Of a stretch of DNA of 64,000 nt, positions 1 to 8,227 are shown one piece after another; position 1 is the stretch's first letter; each line of letters starts with the position of its first letter. Where the stretch lies: the NCBI GenBank assembly GCA_030447685.1, contig JAUJOK010000006.1, positions 1-64,000 on the forward strand. The letters are read 5' to 3'. Source of the DNA: Armatimonadaceae bacterium. Lineage in GTDB: Bacteria > Armatimonadota > Armatimonadia > Armatimonadales > Armatimonadaceae. The position numbers and the translations under genes were made by a program. Under the pieces are notes generated by a model that saw only the letters and a list, made by a program, of their open reading frames with translations, searched no databases and had not been told where the DNA came from.

Positions 1-61
1 GCCCGAACCCGACTGGCTGTCCTATATCCTGAACGCCGAGGCGAAAATCAGCCTGACCTGA
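1..61 (+). CDS. C-terminal tail of an unidentified protein (partial)
   Basis: The first bases read in frame as PEPDWLSYILNAEAKISLT followed by TGA at 59-61. Only 19 residues are visible, so the product cannot be named. Support is the clean open frame to the window edge and the start of repeat-rich non-coding DNA immediately after the stop. Confidence 0.4.
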   Translation, partial: PEPDWLSYILNAEAKISLT

Positions 62-67
62 CTGCCG

Positions 68-148
68 CCTGGCAAGCCCTCACCCCCTCTCCCGTGGCAA
101 GCCCTCACCCCCTGCCCCTCTCCCGCAGCGGGAGAGGGGGTGAGGGCT
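68..148. repeat. C/G-tract hairpin repeat downstream of a gene end
   Basis: The motif GGCAAGCCCTCACCCCCT occurs twice in direct orientation (about 69 and 89), and the second copy continues into CCCTCTCCCGC. This faces GCGGGAGAGGGGG and TGAGGG, giving a strong stem near 104-148. Related CCCTCTCCC/GGGAGAGGG hairpins occur at about 17,740, 38,860 and 49,671. It may act as a terminator for the partial gene at 1-61. Confidence 0.6.
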
Positions 149-152
149 ACGC

Positions 153-358
153 AGGGCAATCGCATGAAGAGTTCGCCGGTTGAAAACCGGCGTCTGGGCG
201 GCGTTCCGCCAAGCACCCTCCGGGTGCGGGATCGGCAAATGTGACGAATTCGTCCACCCGATAAGCGCGTTGTTCGTCCGAAGGACGTTTGGCCGCAGGC
301 CGTCCAGACGGGGGTTTCCAACCCACGGGCTTCTGGCGGGGCTTCATGCGATTGCCCT
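153..358. repeat. Hairpin-stacked element A with perfect 17-bp inverted ends
   Basis: AGGGCAATCGCATGAAG at 153-169 is perfectly inverted at 342-358. The roughly 170 bp between them is a chain of small hairpins, for example GCCGGTTGAAAACCGGC near 175-191 and GTCCGAAGGAC near 278. No convincing ORF is present. The same architecture, with unrelated sequence, recurs at 5,670-5,791 and 44,229-44,373. It could be a MITE-like element or a structured RNA. This accounts for most of the gene-free stretch from 62 to 440. Confidence 0.75.
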
Positions 359-377
359 GAGTCCTGACGGCGTGGCC

Positions 378-407
378 TTGACAGCGCGCCGCCAGGCAAC
401 CTATACT
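378..407 (+). promoter_or_regulatory. Sigma70-type promoter for the aldo/keto reductase at 441
   Basis: TTGACA at 378-383, an 18-nt spacer, and TATACT at 402-407. The expected start site is near 414, leaving a short leader with a GGAAAGG ribosome-binding site before the ATG at 441. It lies just outside element A. Confidence 0.75.
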
Positions 408-440
408 CTACTGTCATAAGCGTGTGGAAAGGCGAAAAAC

Positions 441-1418
441 ATGGACGATAAATCGCAGATAGACCTGACTCGGCGCGAGTTCCTGCGGCGCGCGGCGGCG
501 GGAACGGCGGCGCTGGGGGTCGCGGGCCTGGCCGGGACGGAGGCCGAAGCGGCGGCGGCGGCGAAGATGCCCCGGCGCACGCTGGGCAAGACCGGTGTTT
601 CCGTATCGCTGCTGGGTTTCGGCGGCGGCTCGAACTTTCTCAGGGGGGGCGAGGAGCAGGCGGCGGCGATGCTGGATCGCGCGGTCGCGGCGGGTATCAC
701 CTACTTCGATACCGCCGCCAGCTACGGGCGCAACCGGGCATCCGAGCGGCTCTACGGCCTGACCCTGCCCAAATACCGCAGGCAGATTTTTCTGGCGACC
801 AAGACCGGCGACCGCACCTATGACGGCGCGATGCGCTCGGTCGAGGAGAGCCTGAAACTGCTCAAGACCGACCGCCTGGACCTGATCCAGATGCACGATG
901 TCGGCCCCCGCGACACCCTGACCGCCTGGGAAAAACCCGATGGCGCGCTGACGGCCCTTCGTAAGCTGAAGGACCAGAAAGTCGTGCGTTTCGTCGGCTT
1001 CACCGGTCATCAGCGGGCTTCCGTCCATAAGCAGGTGATCGAGAGCCTGGAGTTCGACACGGTTCTGATGGCCCTGAACGCCGCCGATTATAAGCCCTTC
1101 CGCGAAGAGGCGCTGCCTGCCGCGGTCGCCAAAAAGCTGGGCATCATCGGCATGAAGGCGACGCGCGGGCTGGTAGGCCGGGGTGAAGCCAGGGCGACGC
1201 CGAAGGAGCTTCTGGCCTATGTCTGGGACCTTCCCGTCGCCACGGTGATCGTCGGCATGGAAACCCTCGACATGCTCAACGAGAACATCCGCCTTACCCA
1301 GAGCTATCAGCCGGGCAAGCTGAATACCGCCGCGCTTACCGCCCGTCTCGCCCCGCATGTCACTGCCGAGCAGCTTGCCTGGGCCGTTCCCGGCTACACG
1401 GACGGCCAGGTCGTATAG
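441..1418 (+). CDS. Tat-exported aldo/keto reductase
   Basis: A 325-residue protein with a twin-arginine leader (TRREFLRRAAAG, residues 10-21) and an Ala-rich cleavage region ending near residue 40, then an aldo/keto reductase TIM barrel. The catalytic tetrad is visible: Asp90 and Tyr95 in YFDTAASYG, Lys121 in ATKTG and His152 in QMHD. It should reduce carbonyls with a nicotinamide cofactor, but the Tat signal implies folding and cofactor binding in the cytoplasm before export to the periplasm. The start is supported by a promoter at 378-407 and a GGAAAGG site. The gene is convergent with the VOC gene, with a palindrome between them. The substrate is unknown. A Tat-carrying relative lies at 45,023-46,042. 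Confidence 0.9.
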   Translation: MDDKSQIDLTRREFLRRAAAGTAALGVAGLAGTEAEAAAAAKMPRRTLGKTGVSVSLLGFGGGSNFLRGGEEQAAAMLDRAVAAGITYFDTAASYGRNRASERLYGLTLPKYRRQIFLATKTGDRTYDGAMRSVEESLKLLKTDRLDLIQMHDVGPRDTLTAWEKPDGALTALRKLKDQKVVRFVGFTGHQRASVHKQVIESLEFDTVLMALNAADYKPFREEALPAAVAKKLGIIGMKATRGLVGRGEARATPKELLAYVWDLPVATVIVGMETLDMLNENIRLTQSYQPGKLNTAALTARLAPHVTAEQLAWAVPGYTDGQVV

Positions 1419-1447
1419 TCAACAGAACACGGTAAGCAACGGCAAAG

Positions 1448-1516
1448 GCGCAGCAAGCAACGCCTGCCCCTACAGATGTGGGTAATTCCTGTAGGGGCAG
1501 GTGCTGTTTGCTGCGC
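1448..1516. repeat. 28-bp-arm palindrome between convergent genes
   Basis: The arm at 1448-1475 (starting GCGCAGCAAGCAACGCCTGC) is inverted at 1489-1516 with about three mismatches, leaving a 13-nt loop. It sits exactly between the ends of two convergent genes and could terminate both. The GTAGGGGCAGG core is of a kind I have seen as an intergenic repeat in other bacteria, so it may be mobile. Confidence 0.7.
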
Positions 1517-1532
1517 CCTATTTCCGGGATTT

Positions 1533-1970
1533 TTACAGCGGCTCGCTGTGGAAAAATTCCCAAACTTCGCCGTCCGGGCCGAGAAAGAAGCCGACGCGGA
1601 AGGTGATGGGCGGATCGCCCACGTCCACGCTTTTCGGCTCCACGGTTATCTTCGCTCCCAGCGAGCGCACCCGCTCGATGTCGGCGTCTACATCATTCGA
1701 ACGAACCGCAAAGTGGATAAACGGCCACCCCACTCCCGCCGCTCCGTCCGGGGGAATCTGCTCCGGCTTCGCGGCGAAAAGCTCCAGATAGTTGCCGTCG
1801 CCCAGGTCGAGCAGAGCGGCGCGCCCCGTGCCCTCCCCCCAGGTATGGGCGACGCGAAATCCCAGCCCCTGCGTATAAAAAGCAAGCGACTTTTCGAAAT
1901 CGCGGGCGCGCAGGGCGACATGGTGAAACCCCGTTCCCTTCAGAACCGGGTTGGTTGACTCTCGTGCCAT
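1533..1970 (-). CDS. VOC-family (glyoxalase/bleomycin-resistance fold) protein
   Basis: A 145-residue single-domain VOC protein. The first beta-strand motif GFHHVALRARDFEKSLAFY (residues 13-31) supplies a metal-ligand His, LELFA supplies the paired acidic residue, and the second module has FIHFAVRSNDVDADIERV and ends DGEVWEFFHSEP. Such proteins use a metal to isomerise, cleave or oxygenate small molecules. The substrate cannot be read from sequence. The start is fixed by a GGAGGAG ribosome-binding site about 9 nt before the ATG. It lies 30 bp downstream of an SDR gene on the same strand and may be co-transcribed with it. Confidence 0.85.
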   Translation of the reverse strand: MARESTNPVLKGTGFHHVALRARDFEKSLAFYTQGLGFRVAHTWGEGTGRAALLDLGDGNYLELFAAKPEQIPPDGAAGVGWPFIHFAVRSNDVDADIERVRSLGAKITVEPKSVDVGDPPITFRVGFFLGPDGEVWEFFHSEPL

Positions 1971-2000
1971 AAACTATCTCTCCTCCAGGAACCGGCCTGT

Positions 2001-2807
2001 TTAGGCCGGATACAAACTGCTGCCGCCATCGACACGCAGCACCTGCCCATTGACGAAGCGGGACGCATCGCTTGCCAGAAAGGCTACGGCGTCGGCGATC
2101 TCTTCCGGCGTGCCGTAACGCTCCAGCGGTTCGGATTCATCCATCATCTGCGGGTTTACCGTGCGCGTCACCAGAAAACGCGCGGTCTTCGTCGGCCCCG
2201 GACTGACCACGTTGACACGCACCCCGTGCGGACGCAATTCCTTCGCCAGGCAGCGCGACCAGTGGACGACGCCCGCCTTCGCCACCGCGTACACCACGCC
2301 GTTCGAGACGCCCGTATGCGCCGCCCCCGAAGCGATATTGATGACCGAGCCGCCGCGCCGCGCGATCATGCCGGGACACACGGCGCGGCACACCAGCATC
2401 GTTCCGATCAGGTTGCGGTCGATCAAAGCGCGCACGTCTTCCAGGGGGATGCCCAGCGCATCGTTCGGCTGGGGCTTGCCGCCCCGCGCGGCGATGTCTC
2501 CCCCGGCGCAGTTCACCAGTATCGTAATTGGCCCGAGCGCGCTTTCGGTGCGCTCGGTCATCGCCCGCACGGACTCCTCGTCGGCGATATTGCCGGTAAC
2601 GGAAACCGTCTTCACGCCGTGCTGCGCGATTCGCGCCGCCACCGCCTCTAAGTTTTCGGCCTCTCCGAACTCGGCGGGCGCATCCTCGGATATATCGTGC
2701 ACGGCGACCTGCGCGCCCTGTTCCGCCAGCCGCTCCGCAATCGCATACCCCAGCCCGCGCCCGGAGCCGGTGACAAGAGCCACATTGCCTGCCAGTATCT
2801 TTTCCAT
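2001..2807 (-). CDS. SDR-family NAD(P)-dependent oxidoreductase
   Basis: A 268-residue classical short-chain dehydrogenase. The Rossmann motif TGSGRGLG lies at residues 14-21, the NAG-like motif appears as VNCAGG near residue 100, and the catalytic Ser and YxxxK appear as NIASGAA and YAVAK. The C-terminus has the usual FVNGQVLRVDGG signature. The Cys in place of the second Asn of NNAG is a small variation. Its neighbours are a Zn-dependent dehydrogenase and a second SDR, suggesting a sugar or polyol oxidation group, but no substrate can be assigned. A GAGGGG ribosome-binding site precedes the ATG. Confidence 0.88.
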   Translation of the reverse strand: MEKILAGNVALVTGSGRGLGYAIAERLAEQGAQVAVHDISEDAPAEFGEAENLEAVAARIAQHGVKTVSVTGNIADEESVRAMTERTESALGPITILVNCAGGDIAARGGKPQPNDALGIPLEDVRALIDRNLIGTMLVCRAVCPGMIARRGGSVINIASGAAHTGVSNGVVYAVAKAGVVHWSRCLAKELRPHGVRVNVVSPGPTKTARFLVTRTVNPQMMDESEPLERYGTPEEIADAVAFLASDASRFVNGQVLRVDGGSSLYPA

Positions 2808-2815
2808 GTCCCCTC

Positions 2816-3841
2816 TTACGGTTTTAAGATGATTTTGAGCCTATCCCCCGGATCGGCGGCAAGACGCTCGAACGCTTGCTGCCCTTCACTCAGCGGCAGA
2901 ACGTCCGTCCACGGGCGGTAGTCCACCGCGCCGCGCGCCACCAGATCGAAGGCGGCGGCGAAGTCGGCGTCCGTGTAGGTAAAGCTGCACTGAAGACGCA
3001 CCTCGCGCCGAATCAGGTCGATAAAGTCCAATGAGGTCGGCCCCTGATCCAGCCCCAGCAGCAGTACCGTACCGCCCCGCGTCACACTGGCCGCCGCCGC
3101 CTGCCGCACCACCTCACGCCCCACCGCATCGACAGTTAGGTCAACGCCGCGCCCATCCGTCAGCCGGTAAATTTCCGCCGCCACATCGTCCGTGTTCGGG
3201 TCGAGCACCCGTTCCGCCCCCAGCGCCTCGGCCACTTTCGCCCGCTTCGGGTTCGGCTCCACCAGCGCCACGACCCGGATTCCCCGCGTCCGGGCGACCG
3301 AAAGAACCGCCGCCCCCAGCGTCCCCCCGCCGAAGATCGCCGCCGTCGGAAACATTCCGGCGTGGACCGGCGCAAGCGACAGCAGGTGAACCGCATTTGC
3401 GAGCGGCTCGATCATCACCGCCTCGGTGTCGGAGACATGCGCGGGAAGCGGGTAGACAGTGCGGGCCGGTACGCACACCGATTCCGCGAACGCGCCCGCC
3501 GTCGTGTCCAAACCCAGAATGCGCCAGTCCGCGCAGACATTCTGCCGCCCGGCCCGGCAGGCCGCGCAGCGTCCGCAGGAGGCCAGCGGATTAACGGACA
3601 CCCACTTGTCCCGCAGGTCCGCATCCACCCCCGCGCCCAGCGCCGACACCACGCCATGCGTCTCATGCCCCAGCACCAGCCCCGGCTTGCGGCGCGCGCT
3701 GTGCCCCAGGAACCCGTGCATATCCGAGCCGCAGATTCCGGTCATGCCCACCCGCACCCGCACCTCGCCCGGCCCCGGACTCGGCTCCTCGACCTCGCGC
3801 ATTTCCAGCGTGCGCGGCGCGGTATAAACCAATGCTTTCAT
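2816..3841 (-). CDS. Zinc-dependent alcohol/polyol dehydrogenase (MDR family)
   Basis: A 341-residue medium-chain dehydrogenase starting MKALVYTAPRTLEMREVEEP. The catalytic zinc region is GICGSDMHG, followed by GHETHGVV. Structural zinc cysteines are in CGRCAACRAGRQNVC. The nucleotide-binding glycines are in AIFGGGTLGAAVL, and the C-terminus is GDRLKIILKP. It resembles threonine, sorbitol or butanediol dehydrogenases that oxidise a secondary alcohol with NAD(P). The ATG at 3841 is chosen because it overlaps the stop of the upstream gene as ATGA. A start 39 nt further upstream would encode a non-conserved extension. It is followed 8 bp later by an SDR gene. Confidence 0.88.
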   Translation of the reverse strand: MKALVYTAPRTLEMREVEEPSPGPGEVRVRVGMTGICGSDMHGFLGHSARRKPGLVLGHETHGVVSALGAGVDADLRDKWVSVNPLASCGRCAACRAGRQNVCADWRILGLDTTAGAFAESVCVPARTVYPLPAHVSDTEAVMIEPLANAVHLLSLAPVHAGMFPTAAIFGGGTLGAAVLSVARTRGIRVVALVEPNPKRAKVAEALGAERVLDPNTDDVAAEIYRLTDGRGVDLTVDAVGREVVRQAAAASVTRGGTVLLLGLDQGPTSLDFIDLIRREVRLQCSFTYTDADFAAAFDLVARGAVDYRPWTDVLPLSEGQQAFERLAADPGDRLKIILKP

Positions 3842-4257
3842 GAAAGAGCCTCCGCTTCCAGCATCAGGTCGGAATACCACTCGGCGCGGCGGGCACGAAG
3901 CGTCTCAGCATAGCGGGAAATGCGCTGACGAAGGCGGTCGGGAAGGTCGGCACGGGCGAGCAACTCATCGCTCAAAGCGATGGCATGAAAAAAATCCCCC
4001 GCCTGCGCCCAGCAGCTTGCCGCACTGAAGCGGTGGACGAACGATTTCTCCGTAAGTCCCTGCGCCGCGCAAAGGTCGCCAAGCTGTTCTTCAATCACAG
4101 CAGCTTCGGCAAATTCAGCCGCCGCTTCCTCATAGCGTCCCTGTTCCCGCAGGACGCGGGCATTCAAAATCAGGCCGGATTTGCGCGCTTCATCCGCTTC
4201 AAAGGGCGCGTCAAGCCCCTGGCGACGGATGCCGCGCGGTGATGGATCTATTTTCAT
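3838..4257 (-). CDS. Small alpha-helical TPR-like protein of unknown function
   Basis: A 139-residue, mostly helical protein with no signal peptide. ILNARVLREQGRYEEAAAEFAEAAVIEEQLGD (written here as one TPR-like helix pair over residues 30-61) and CWAQAGDFFHAIALSDELL near residue 80 look like two or three degenerate tetratricopeptide repeats. It is translationally coupled at both ends: its ATG overlaps the stop of the 182-residue gene upstream and its stop overlaps the dehydrogenase start, both as ATGA. The tight coupling to the upstream unknown gene suggests the two products work together. I do not recognise a named family. Confidence 0.7.
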   Translation of the reverse strand: MKIDPSPRGIRRQGLDAPFEADEARKSGLILNARVLREQGRYEEAAAEFAEAAVIEEQLGDLCAAQGLTEKSFVHRFSAASCWAQAGDFFHAIALSDELLARADLPDRLRQRISRYAETLRARRAEWYSDLMLEAEALS

Positions 4258-4802
4258 GCTTCCTCCTCAAAGCGATTGAAAGAGAAGATAACGTGACGCA
4301 CAGCAAAACCCACGACGACCACGTACCCATCCACGCCGTAGGGATTCTCCCGCAGTTGACGCACCTTCGCTCGATGTCGGGCTTCCACGTCCTCCCCATC
4401 GCTGCTCATCGTACCGCTCACTTCCAGACCATACTCCTGATCGCCGTCATCCACCCAATAGTCGAAGCGGTCGCCATCGGCAGCCACGGTGCGCATCCGC
4501 AGCCCGGCGTACCGAGATACCACCGCGCAGGCAACGCCACAGGCAGCCCATTCGGTAATAGTACGCTCCTGCACTGCCGGAGACTGCGCCAATATGCTGT
4601 CATTATCCCAGGACAATCGTAAAGAACGATGCGTTTCGCCCGCGCCGCCGACATCTCGCAACGTAACCGCCAGCACTGCCGCCGTGTCCTCCTGCCCCGC
4701 GCCGCGCAGGCGCAGGAGGGTGAAGGGCAGAAACATCGCCGCCCCGATAGGCTGCGCGGCCAGGATGTCTTCCAGACGCGCTTCATCCCGTGGAACTGCC
4801 AC
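4254..4802 (-). CDS. Conserved-looking protein of unknown function, partner of the TPR-like gene
   Basis: A 182-residue soluble protein. The middle is hydrophobic and helical, and the C-terminal half has the pattern DRFDYWVDDGDQEYGLEVSG followed by a basic helix (RHRAKVRQLRENPYG) and a terminal strand (VVVVGFAVRHVIFSF). The D-x(n)-ExE-x-SG arrangement slightly recalls a restriction-endonuclease-like core, but the basic catalytic residue is not obvious, so this is only a suggestion. Its stop overlaps the ATG of the TPR-like gene (ATGA). There is no export signal. Confidence 0.65.
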   Translation of the reverse strand: MAVPRDEARLEDILAAQPIGAAMFLPFTLLRLRGAGQEDTAAVLAVTLRDVGGAGETHRSLRLSWDNDSILAQSPAVQERTITEWAACGVACAVVSRYAGLRMRTVAADGDRFDYWVDDGDQEYGLEVSGTMSSDGEDVEARHRAKVRQLRENPYGVDGYVVVVGFAVRHVIFSFNRFEEEA

Positions 4803-4848
4803 AAGCGGTTCTTCCTCTATCTACTGTCTGCGCTCACCAGATGGGCTT

Positions 4849-5628
4849 CTACTGCGCCGTCCAGCCGCCGTCGATGAAGAGCGCGCTGCCGGTGACGAAC
4901 GAGGCGGCATCCGAGGCGAGAAACACTGCCGCGCCCGCGACCTCGTGCAGTTCGCCCCAACGCCCCATCGGGATTTTCGCGACAAAGGCGCTATACTTTT
5001 CCGGGTCGTTCAGAAGCGGCAGGTTCATTTCGGTGGCGAAGGGGCCGGGGCAGAGAGCATTCACCGTCACGCCTTGCCCGGCCCATTCCAATGCGAGCAC
5101 GCGCGTCAGGTTGAGCAGGCCCGCTTTGGCCGAGGCGTAGGGGGCGCGGCCCGGCAAAGCGATAACCGACAGAATCGAACCCATGTTGAGGACGCGCCCC
5201 CAGCCACGCGCGCCCATGCGAGGGCCAAATATGCGCGCGCACAAAAAAGGAGCCTTCAGGTTGATGTTGATGACGGCGTCCCAGTCGGATTCGGCAAGCT
5301 CGTGCGATGCGCCGCGCACATTGATTCCGGCATTGTTGACCAGAATGTCGATGGGGCCGAAGGTCTCCTCCACTTCGGCGGCCAGGCGCTCCACCTCGGC
5401 GGCCTGGGTCACGTCGGCGGCGAAGGCGGCGGTCTTCCTGCCGGTGGCGGCAGCGATCTCCTGCGCCGCCGCCTGGCATTCGGATAGCGTGCGGCTGACC
5501 ACGGCGACATCGGCCCCGGCCTCGGCCAGCGCGCCTGCGATCACGCGGCCCAATCCCTTGCTGCCGCCGGTGACAAGCACGCGGCGGCCCTCCAGGCGAA
5601 ACGAATCCATAACGGTCTTTTGCGACAT
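4849..5628 (-). CDS. SDR-family oxidoreductase, gluconate 5-dehydrogenase-like
   Basis: A 259-residue classical [11 protein letters not shown] (residues 20-27) binds the nucleotide, VVSRT after strand 2 suggests NADP preference, NNAGINV is the structural motif, and the catalytic residues are Ser in GSILS and YASAK. The C-terminus is [16 protein letters not shown]. The overall pattern is like gluconate 5-dehydrogenase or 3-oxoacyl reductase. It ends 46 bp upstream of the unknown pair on the same strand. Hairpin-stacked element B lies between it and ygfZ. Confidence 0.88.
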   Translation of the reverse strand: MSQKTVMDSFRLEGRRVLVTGGSKGLGRVIAGALAEAGADVAVVSRTLSECQAAAQEIAAATGRKTAAFAADVTQAAEVERLAAEVEETFGPIDILVNNAGINVRGASHELAESDWDAVININLKAPFLCARIFGPRMGARGWGRVLNMGSILSVIALPGRAPYASAKAGLLNLTRVLALEWAGQGVTVNALCPGPFATEMNLPLLNDPEKYSAFVAKIPMGRWGELHEVAGAAVFLASDAASFVTGSALFIDGGWTAQ

Positions 5629-5669
5629 ACTTATTGCCTTTCCGTGCGCTTCATACCGCCGCCCAGTGC

Positions 5670-5791
5670 CGAGGGACAGAACGGCCCTCGCTGGTGGGCG
5701 CTATGGCGCCAAGCGTCCTGCCGGACGCAACAAACCCGTCCGTGAGGACGGCCAGCCAGAGGCTCACGAGCGAGGGACGTTCTGTCCCTCG
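5670..5791. repeat. Hairpin-stacked element B with 23-bp inverted ends
   Basis: CGAGGGACAGAACGGCCCTC at 5670-5689, extending to 5692, is inverted at 5769-5791 with one mismatch. Between the arms are GGCGCTATGGCGCC, GCGTCCTGCCGGACGC and CCGTCCGTGAGGACGG hairpins. It fills the gap between ygfZ and the SDR gene. The architecture is like elements A and C but the sequence is different. Confidence 0.75.
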
Positions 5792-5800
5792 GCGCGAAGC

Positions 5801-6793
5801 TCAGTTTGCGACAAAAGGCAGCGCGGCCACGGTCGCGGCGCTGCCTGCCACCATGACCGGCGTGCCCGGCTGCGCGTATTCATGGCGAAGATAGCCCAGG
5901 GCGATGGGTCGGCCCAGTGTCGGCGACAGGACGGCGGATGTGACCCAGCCCGCGTCTTTGCCGTCCACCGTTAGCGTCGTGCCGCTTGCCGGAACTTCGG
6001 TGCCTTCGATCAGGAAACCCACGAACGTGCGGTTGGTGTGGCCGCGCGCATCGATACGGGCGACAACCTCCTGCCCGATATAACAGCCTTTGCGGTAGGA
6101 GACGGCCCGCGCCTGCTGCGCGGTTTCGGGGGCAAGCGCCTTCGGGGTGATGTCCGCCCCATACCGTGGCACGCCCGCCTCGATGCGCGCGGCATCCAGC
6201 GTTTCCCGGTCCGTTTCCGTCGCGCCTTCTGCCGTCAGCGCCGCCACCAGCGCCGTTTTCGCCTCGGGGCCGCCGCCGCCGCTGCCGCTGGGCAGGTAGA
6301 TATCGAAGCCGGGCGCGGCGATTAGCCGGGTCGCGGCAACGACGGCTTCCATTTGGCCGACGCGGATGGTGCCGTTTGCCCCTTCCGGCCAGACTTCGGC
6401 ACCCACAACTCCCAGGCGTTCCAGAATCTGCGGCGCTTTCCTGCCGCCGACAAAGACCTGCGCCGTTTCCCCGGTAACGTCGGCGATGCGGCACTTTTCC
6501 ATGATCAGGTACTTGTCCAGCGTCTTCGAAACGAACGGGGCCATGCCCGGCTCCACGTCCAGGAGCAGTTCGGACTCGCGGCAAAGGATGCGCAGGTCGG
6601 AAAGGACGTGCGCCGTCGGGTCGAGCATAAGGGCATAGCAGCCCTGGCCCGGCGAAAGCGCGGCCACATCGTTCGTCACCATGCCCTGTAAAAACGACTG
6701 ACGGTCGCGGCCCGTGACGCGAAGCCGTCCCCGGTCGGAGCGGTCAGCGAAGAAGACGGCGTCAAGCGGCGCAGGCTCTTGTGGGCTGTTCAT
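5801..6793 (-). CDS. ygfZ: YgfZ/GcvT-like folate-binding protein
   Basis: A 330-residue cytoplasmic protein with the aminomethyltransferase fold. The diagnostic YgfZ motif is seen as KGCYIGQEVVARID near residue 240, and the N-terminal region has FLQGMVTNDV, typical of this family. YgfZ/IbaG-type proteins use tetrahydrofolate in iron-sulfur cluster repair or assembly. The ATG at 6793 is preferred to a longer frame because it overlaps the stop of the upstream NlpC/P60 gene (ATGA) and begins just before the conserved core. An iron-sulfur carrier (erpA) lies elsewhere in the window at 43,681. Confidence 0.88.
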   Translation of the reverse strand: MNSPQEPAPLDAVFFADRSDRGRLRVTGRDRQSFLQGMVTNDVAALSPGQGCYALMLDPTAHVLSDLRILCRESELLLDVEPGMAPFVSKTLDKYLIMEKCRIADVTGETAQVFVGGRKAPQILERLGVVGAEVWPEGANGTIRVGQMEAVVAATRLIAAPGFDIYLPSGSGGGGPEAKTALVAALTAEGATETDRETLDAARIEAGVPRYGADITPKALAPETAQQARAVSYRKGCYIGQEVVARIDARGHTNRTFVGFLIEGTEVPASGTTLTVDGKDAGWVTSAVLSPTLGRPIALGYLRHEYAQPGTPVMVAGSAATVAALPFVAN

Positions 6794-7623
6794 GGGCAGG
6801 TCACGGGTTCCTGGGCGCGGTCGAGGTTGAGACGGCGTGCATCGACAAAATGGGACGTATAGCGGTCGTCCCCCCATTCGGTGAGGATGACCCCCGCGCC
6901 GCCCGCCGAGTGGATGAACGTCTTGTTCTCGAAGTGCATCCCGACATGCGTAATCCGATCCGGCTTCCCGAAGAAAACCAGATCACCGGGCAGGAGGTCG
7001 TTCTCCGGCACGGGGACAAAACGCGGGTCATCGCGCTGAATGTCGGCGTCGCGGCGCAGGATGATGCCCGACAGACGGTAGCAAAGCTGAACCAGACCGG
7101 AGCAGTCCAGCCCGAACGAGGATGAACCGCCCCACAGATAGGGCGTGCCCAGAAAATCGCGGGCGCGTTCGGCGGCGGCCCCGGTTATCCGCTCCGGGGC
7201 GATACGCGGCGGCGGCATGGGGAAGACGGAGACCGGCAGCCACCCGTGCGTTCCGTTCAGGATGGTGACGGCCACCCACTCTTCCTTCGCCGAGCGCGGC
7301 GGCATGACGTGGACGGCAGCCCCAAGCGGCAGGCGCATCACCAGCGGGCCGTCCTGCCGGGGCAGTTTCCGCATATCCGCGAACGTCGAGTTCACCGTCA
7401 TCAGCGGCCCGGCGGGCGGGTCCGCCAGCCAGCGGTTCTCCACCCATCCCCGATACGTGTCGTCGGTTTCGACCAGAGACCAGCGTTCCCGCTCCTCATG
7501 GACAAGCGCCAGGCGGCCCATAAGCGTCTGCGAAACCAGTTCGGAGTCGTTGGTCGGTTCGGCGCGCATATGAACCACGTTATGCGCGATAATTTTGCGT
7601 GGAAGCGTCGGAGCGGCGGACAT
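6790..7623 (-). CDS. NlpC/P60 peptidoglycan endopeptidase with SH3-like repeats
   Basis: A 277-residue protein. Two SH3-like segments cover residues 10-145 (RAEPTNDSELVSQ and DMRKLPRQDGPLVMRLPLGA). The NlpC/P60 catalytic domain follows, with the Cys in FGLDCSGLVQLCY near residue 175 and the His in ITHVGMHFE near residue 225. It should cleave gamma-D-glutamyl-diamino acid bonds in peptidoglycan stem peptides. No clear signal peptide is visible, as in the YkfC-like group that acts on imported muropeptides in the cytoplasm. Its 3' end overlaps the ygfZ start. Confidence 0.87.
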   Translation of the reverse strand: MSAAPTLPRKIIAHNVVHMRAEPTNDSELVSQTLMGRLALVHEERERWSLVETDDTYRGWVENRWLADPPAGPLMTVNSTFADMRKLPRQDGPLVMRLPLGAAVHVMPPRSAKEEWVAVTILNGTHGWLPVSVFPMPPPRIAPERITGAAAERARDFLGTPYLWGGSSSFGLDCSGLVQLCYRLSGIILRRDADIQRDDPRFVPVPENDLLPGDLVFFGKPDRITHVGMHFENKTFIHSAGGAGVILTEWGDDRYTSHFVDARRLNLDRAQEPVTCP

Positions 7624-7663
7624 AGCTCTATTCTACCCGAAGCGAGCGCGAGGCAGGGAAATG

Positions 7664-7709
7664 CAGAAAAGCCTCTGCCGGAGGCGCGCGTCCCGCAGAG
7701 GCTTTTCTG
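7664..7709 (-). terminator. Terminator hairpin after the DUF4190-like gene
   Basis: CAGAAAAGCCTCTGC at 7664-7678 pairs perfectly with GCAGAGGCTTTTCTG at 7695-7709. It lies 36 bp past the stop of the minus-strand gene at 7745. The U-rich arm is inside the stem, so termination strength is uncertain. Confidence 0.65.
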
Positions 7710-7744
7710 TGGCAGCCGGGTCAGCGGCTTCCCCAAGGGGACTA

Positions 7745-8080
7745 TTACTGTGTCGGTGTCGGCGACTGCTGCGGCAGTGTCTGCGACAGGCCGAGAAGGG
7801 CGGCCCCGCCCAGAATCCAGGCAATGATGTAAAGGATCATTAACACGGTGCCGACGATACCTAAGATGCGCCCGATGTTCGCCATGCCTCTCTGTGATTC
7901 ATCTCCGCCGCCCGCATTCAGCGTTGCCATAGCGCTGTTGCCCATGATCCATGCCACGGGGGAGAGAATCGGGAGACACACGAGTCCGAGAATCCCCAGC
8001 ACCAGAATCAAGGTGCCGTTTACCGGGTTTCCAGCAGGAGGAGGCCCGCCCATAGAAGGCGGTTCATTGCCCATAGTCAT
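7745..8080 (-). CDS. Small DUF4190-like membrane protein
   Basis: A 111-residue protein with a Pro/Gly-rich cytoplasmic N-terminus (GNEPPSMGGPPPAGNPVNG), then two hydrophobic segments, LILVLGILGLVCLPILSPVAW and ILGIVGTVLMILYIIAWILGG, joined by a loop containing ESQRGMANIGRI. The layout matches the DUF4190 type, where the pattern is LAIVSLVLGI then R-G-A/G-IA-GLILGI. Its role is unknown. An AGGAC site precedes the ATG at 8080; ATG at 8074 is an alternative. It is a single gene with its own terminator. Confidence 0.75.
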   Translation of the reverse strand: MTMGNEPPSMGGPPPAGNPVNGTLILVLGILGLVCLPILSPVAWIMGNSAMATLNAGGGDESQRGMANIGRILGIVGTVLMILYIIAWILGGAALLGLSQTLPQQSPTPTQ

Positions 8081-8227
8081 AACGCAGTGTCCTTTCTGAG
8101 CGTCGCCGCAGTTCGCCGCGGCGAGTGCGTGTATTCACGCAATGTTGATTCTAAATTGCAAGCTCAGCGGAGCTATCCTGGCGATTATAAAGAGCCGTCC
8201 GCCAAAAGTCAAGCATCGCGCACAATA

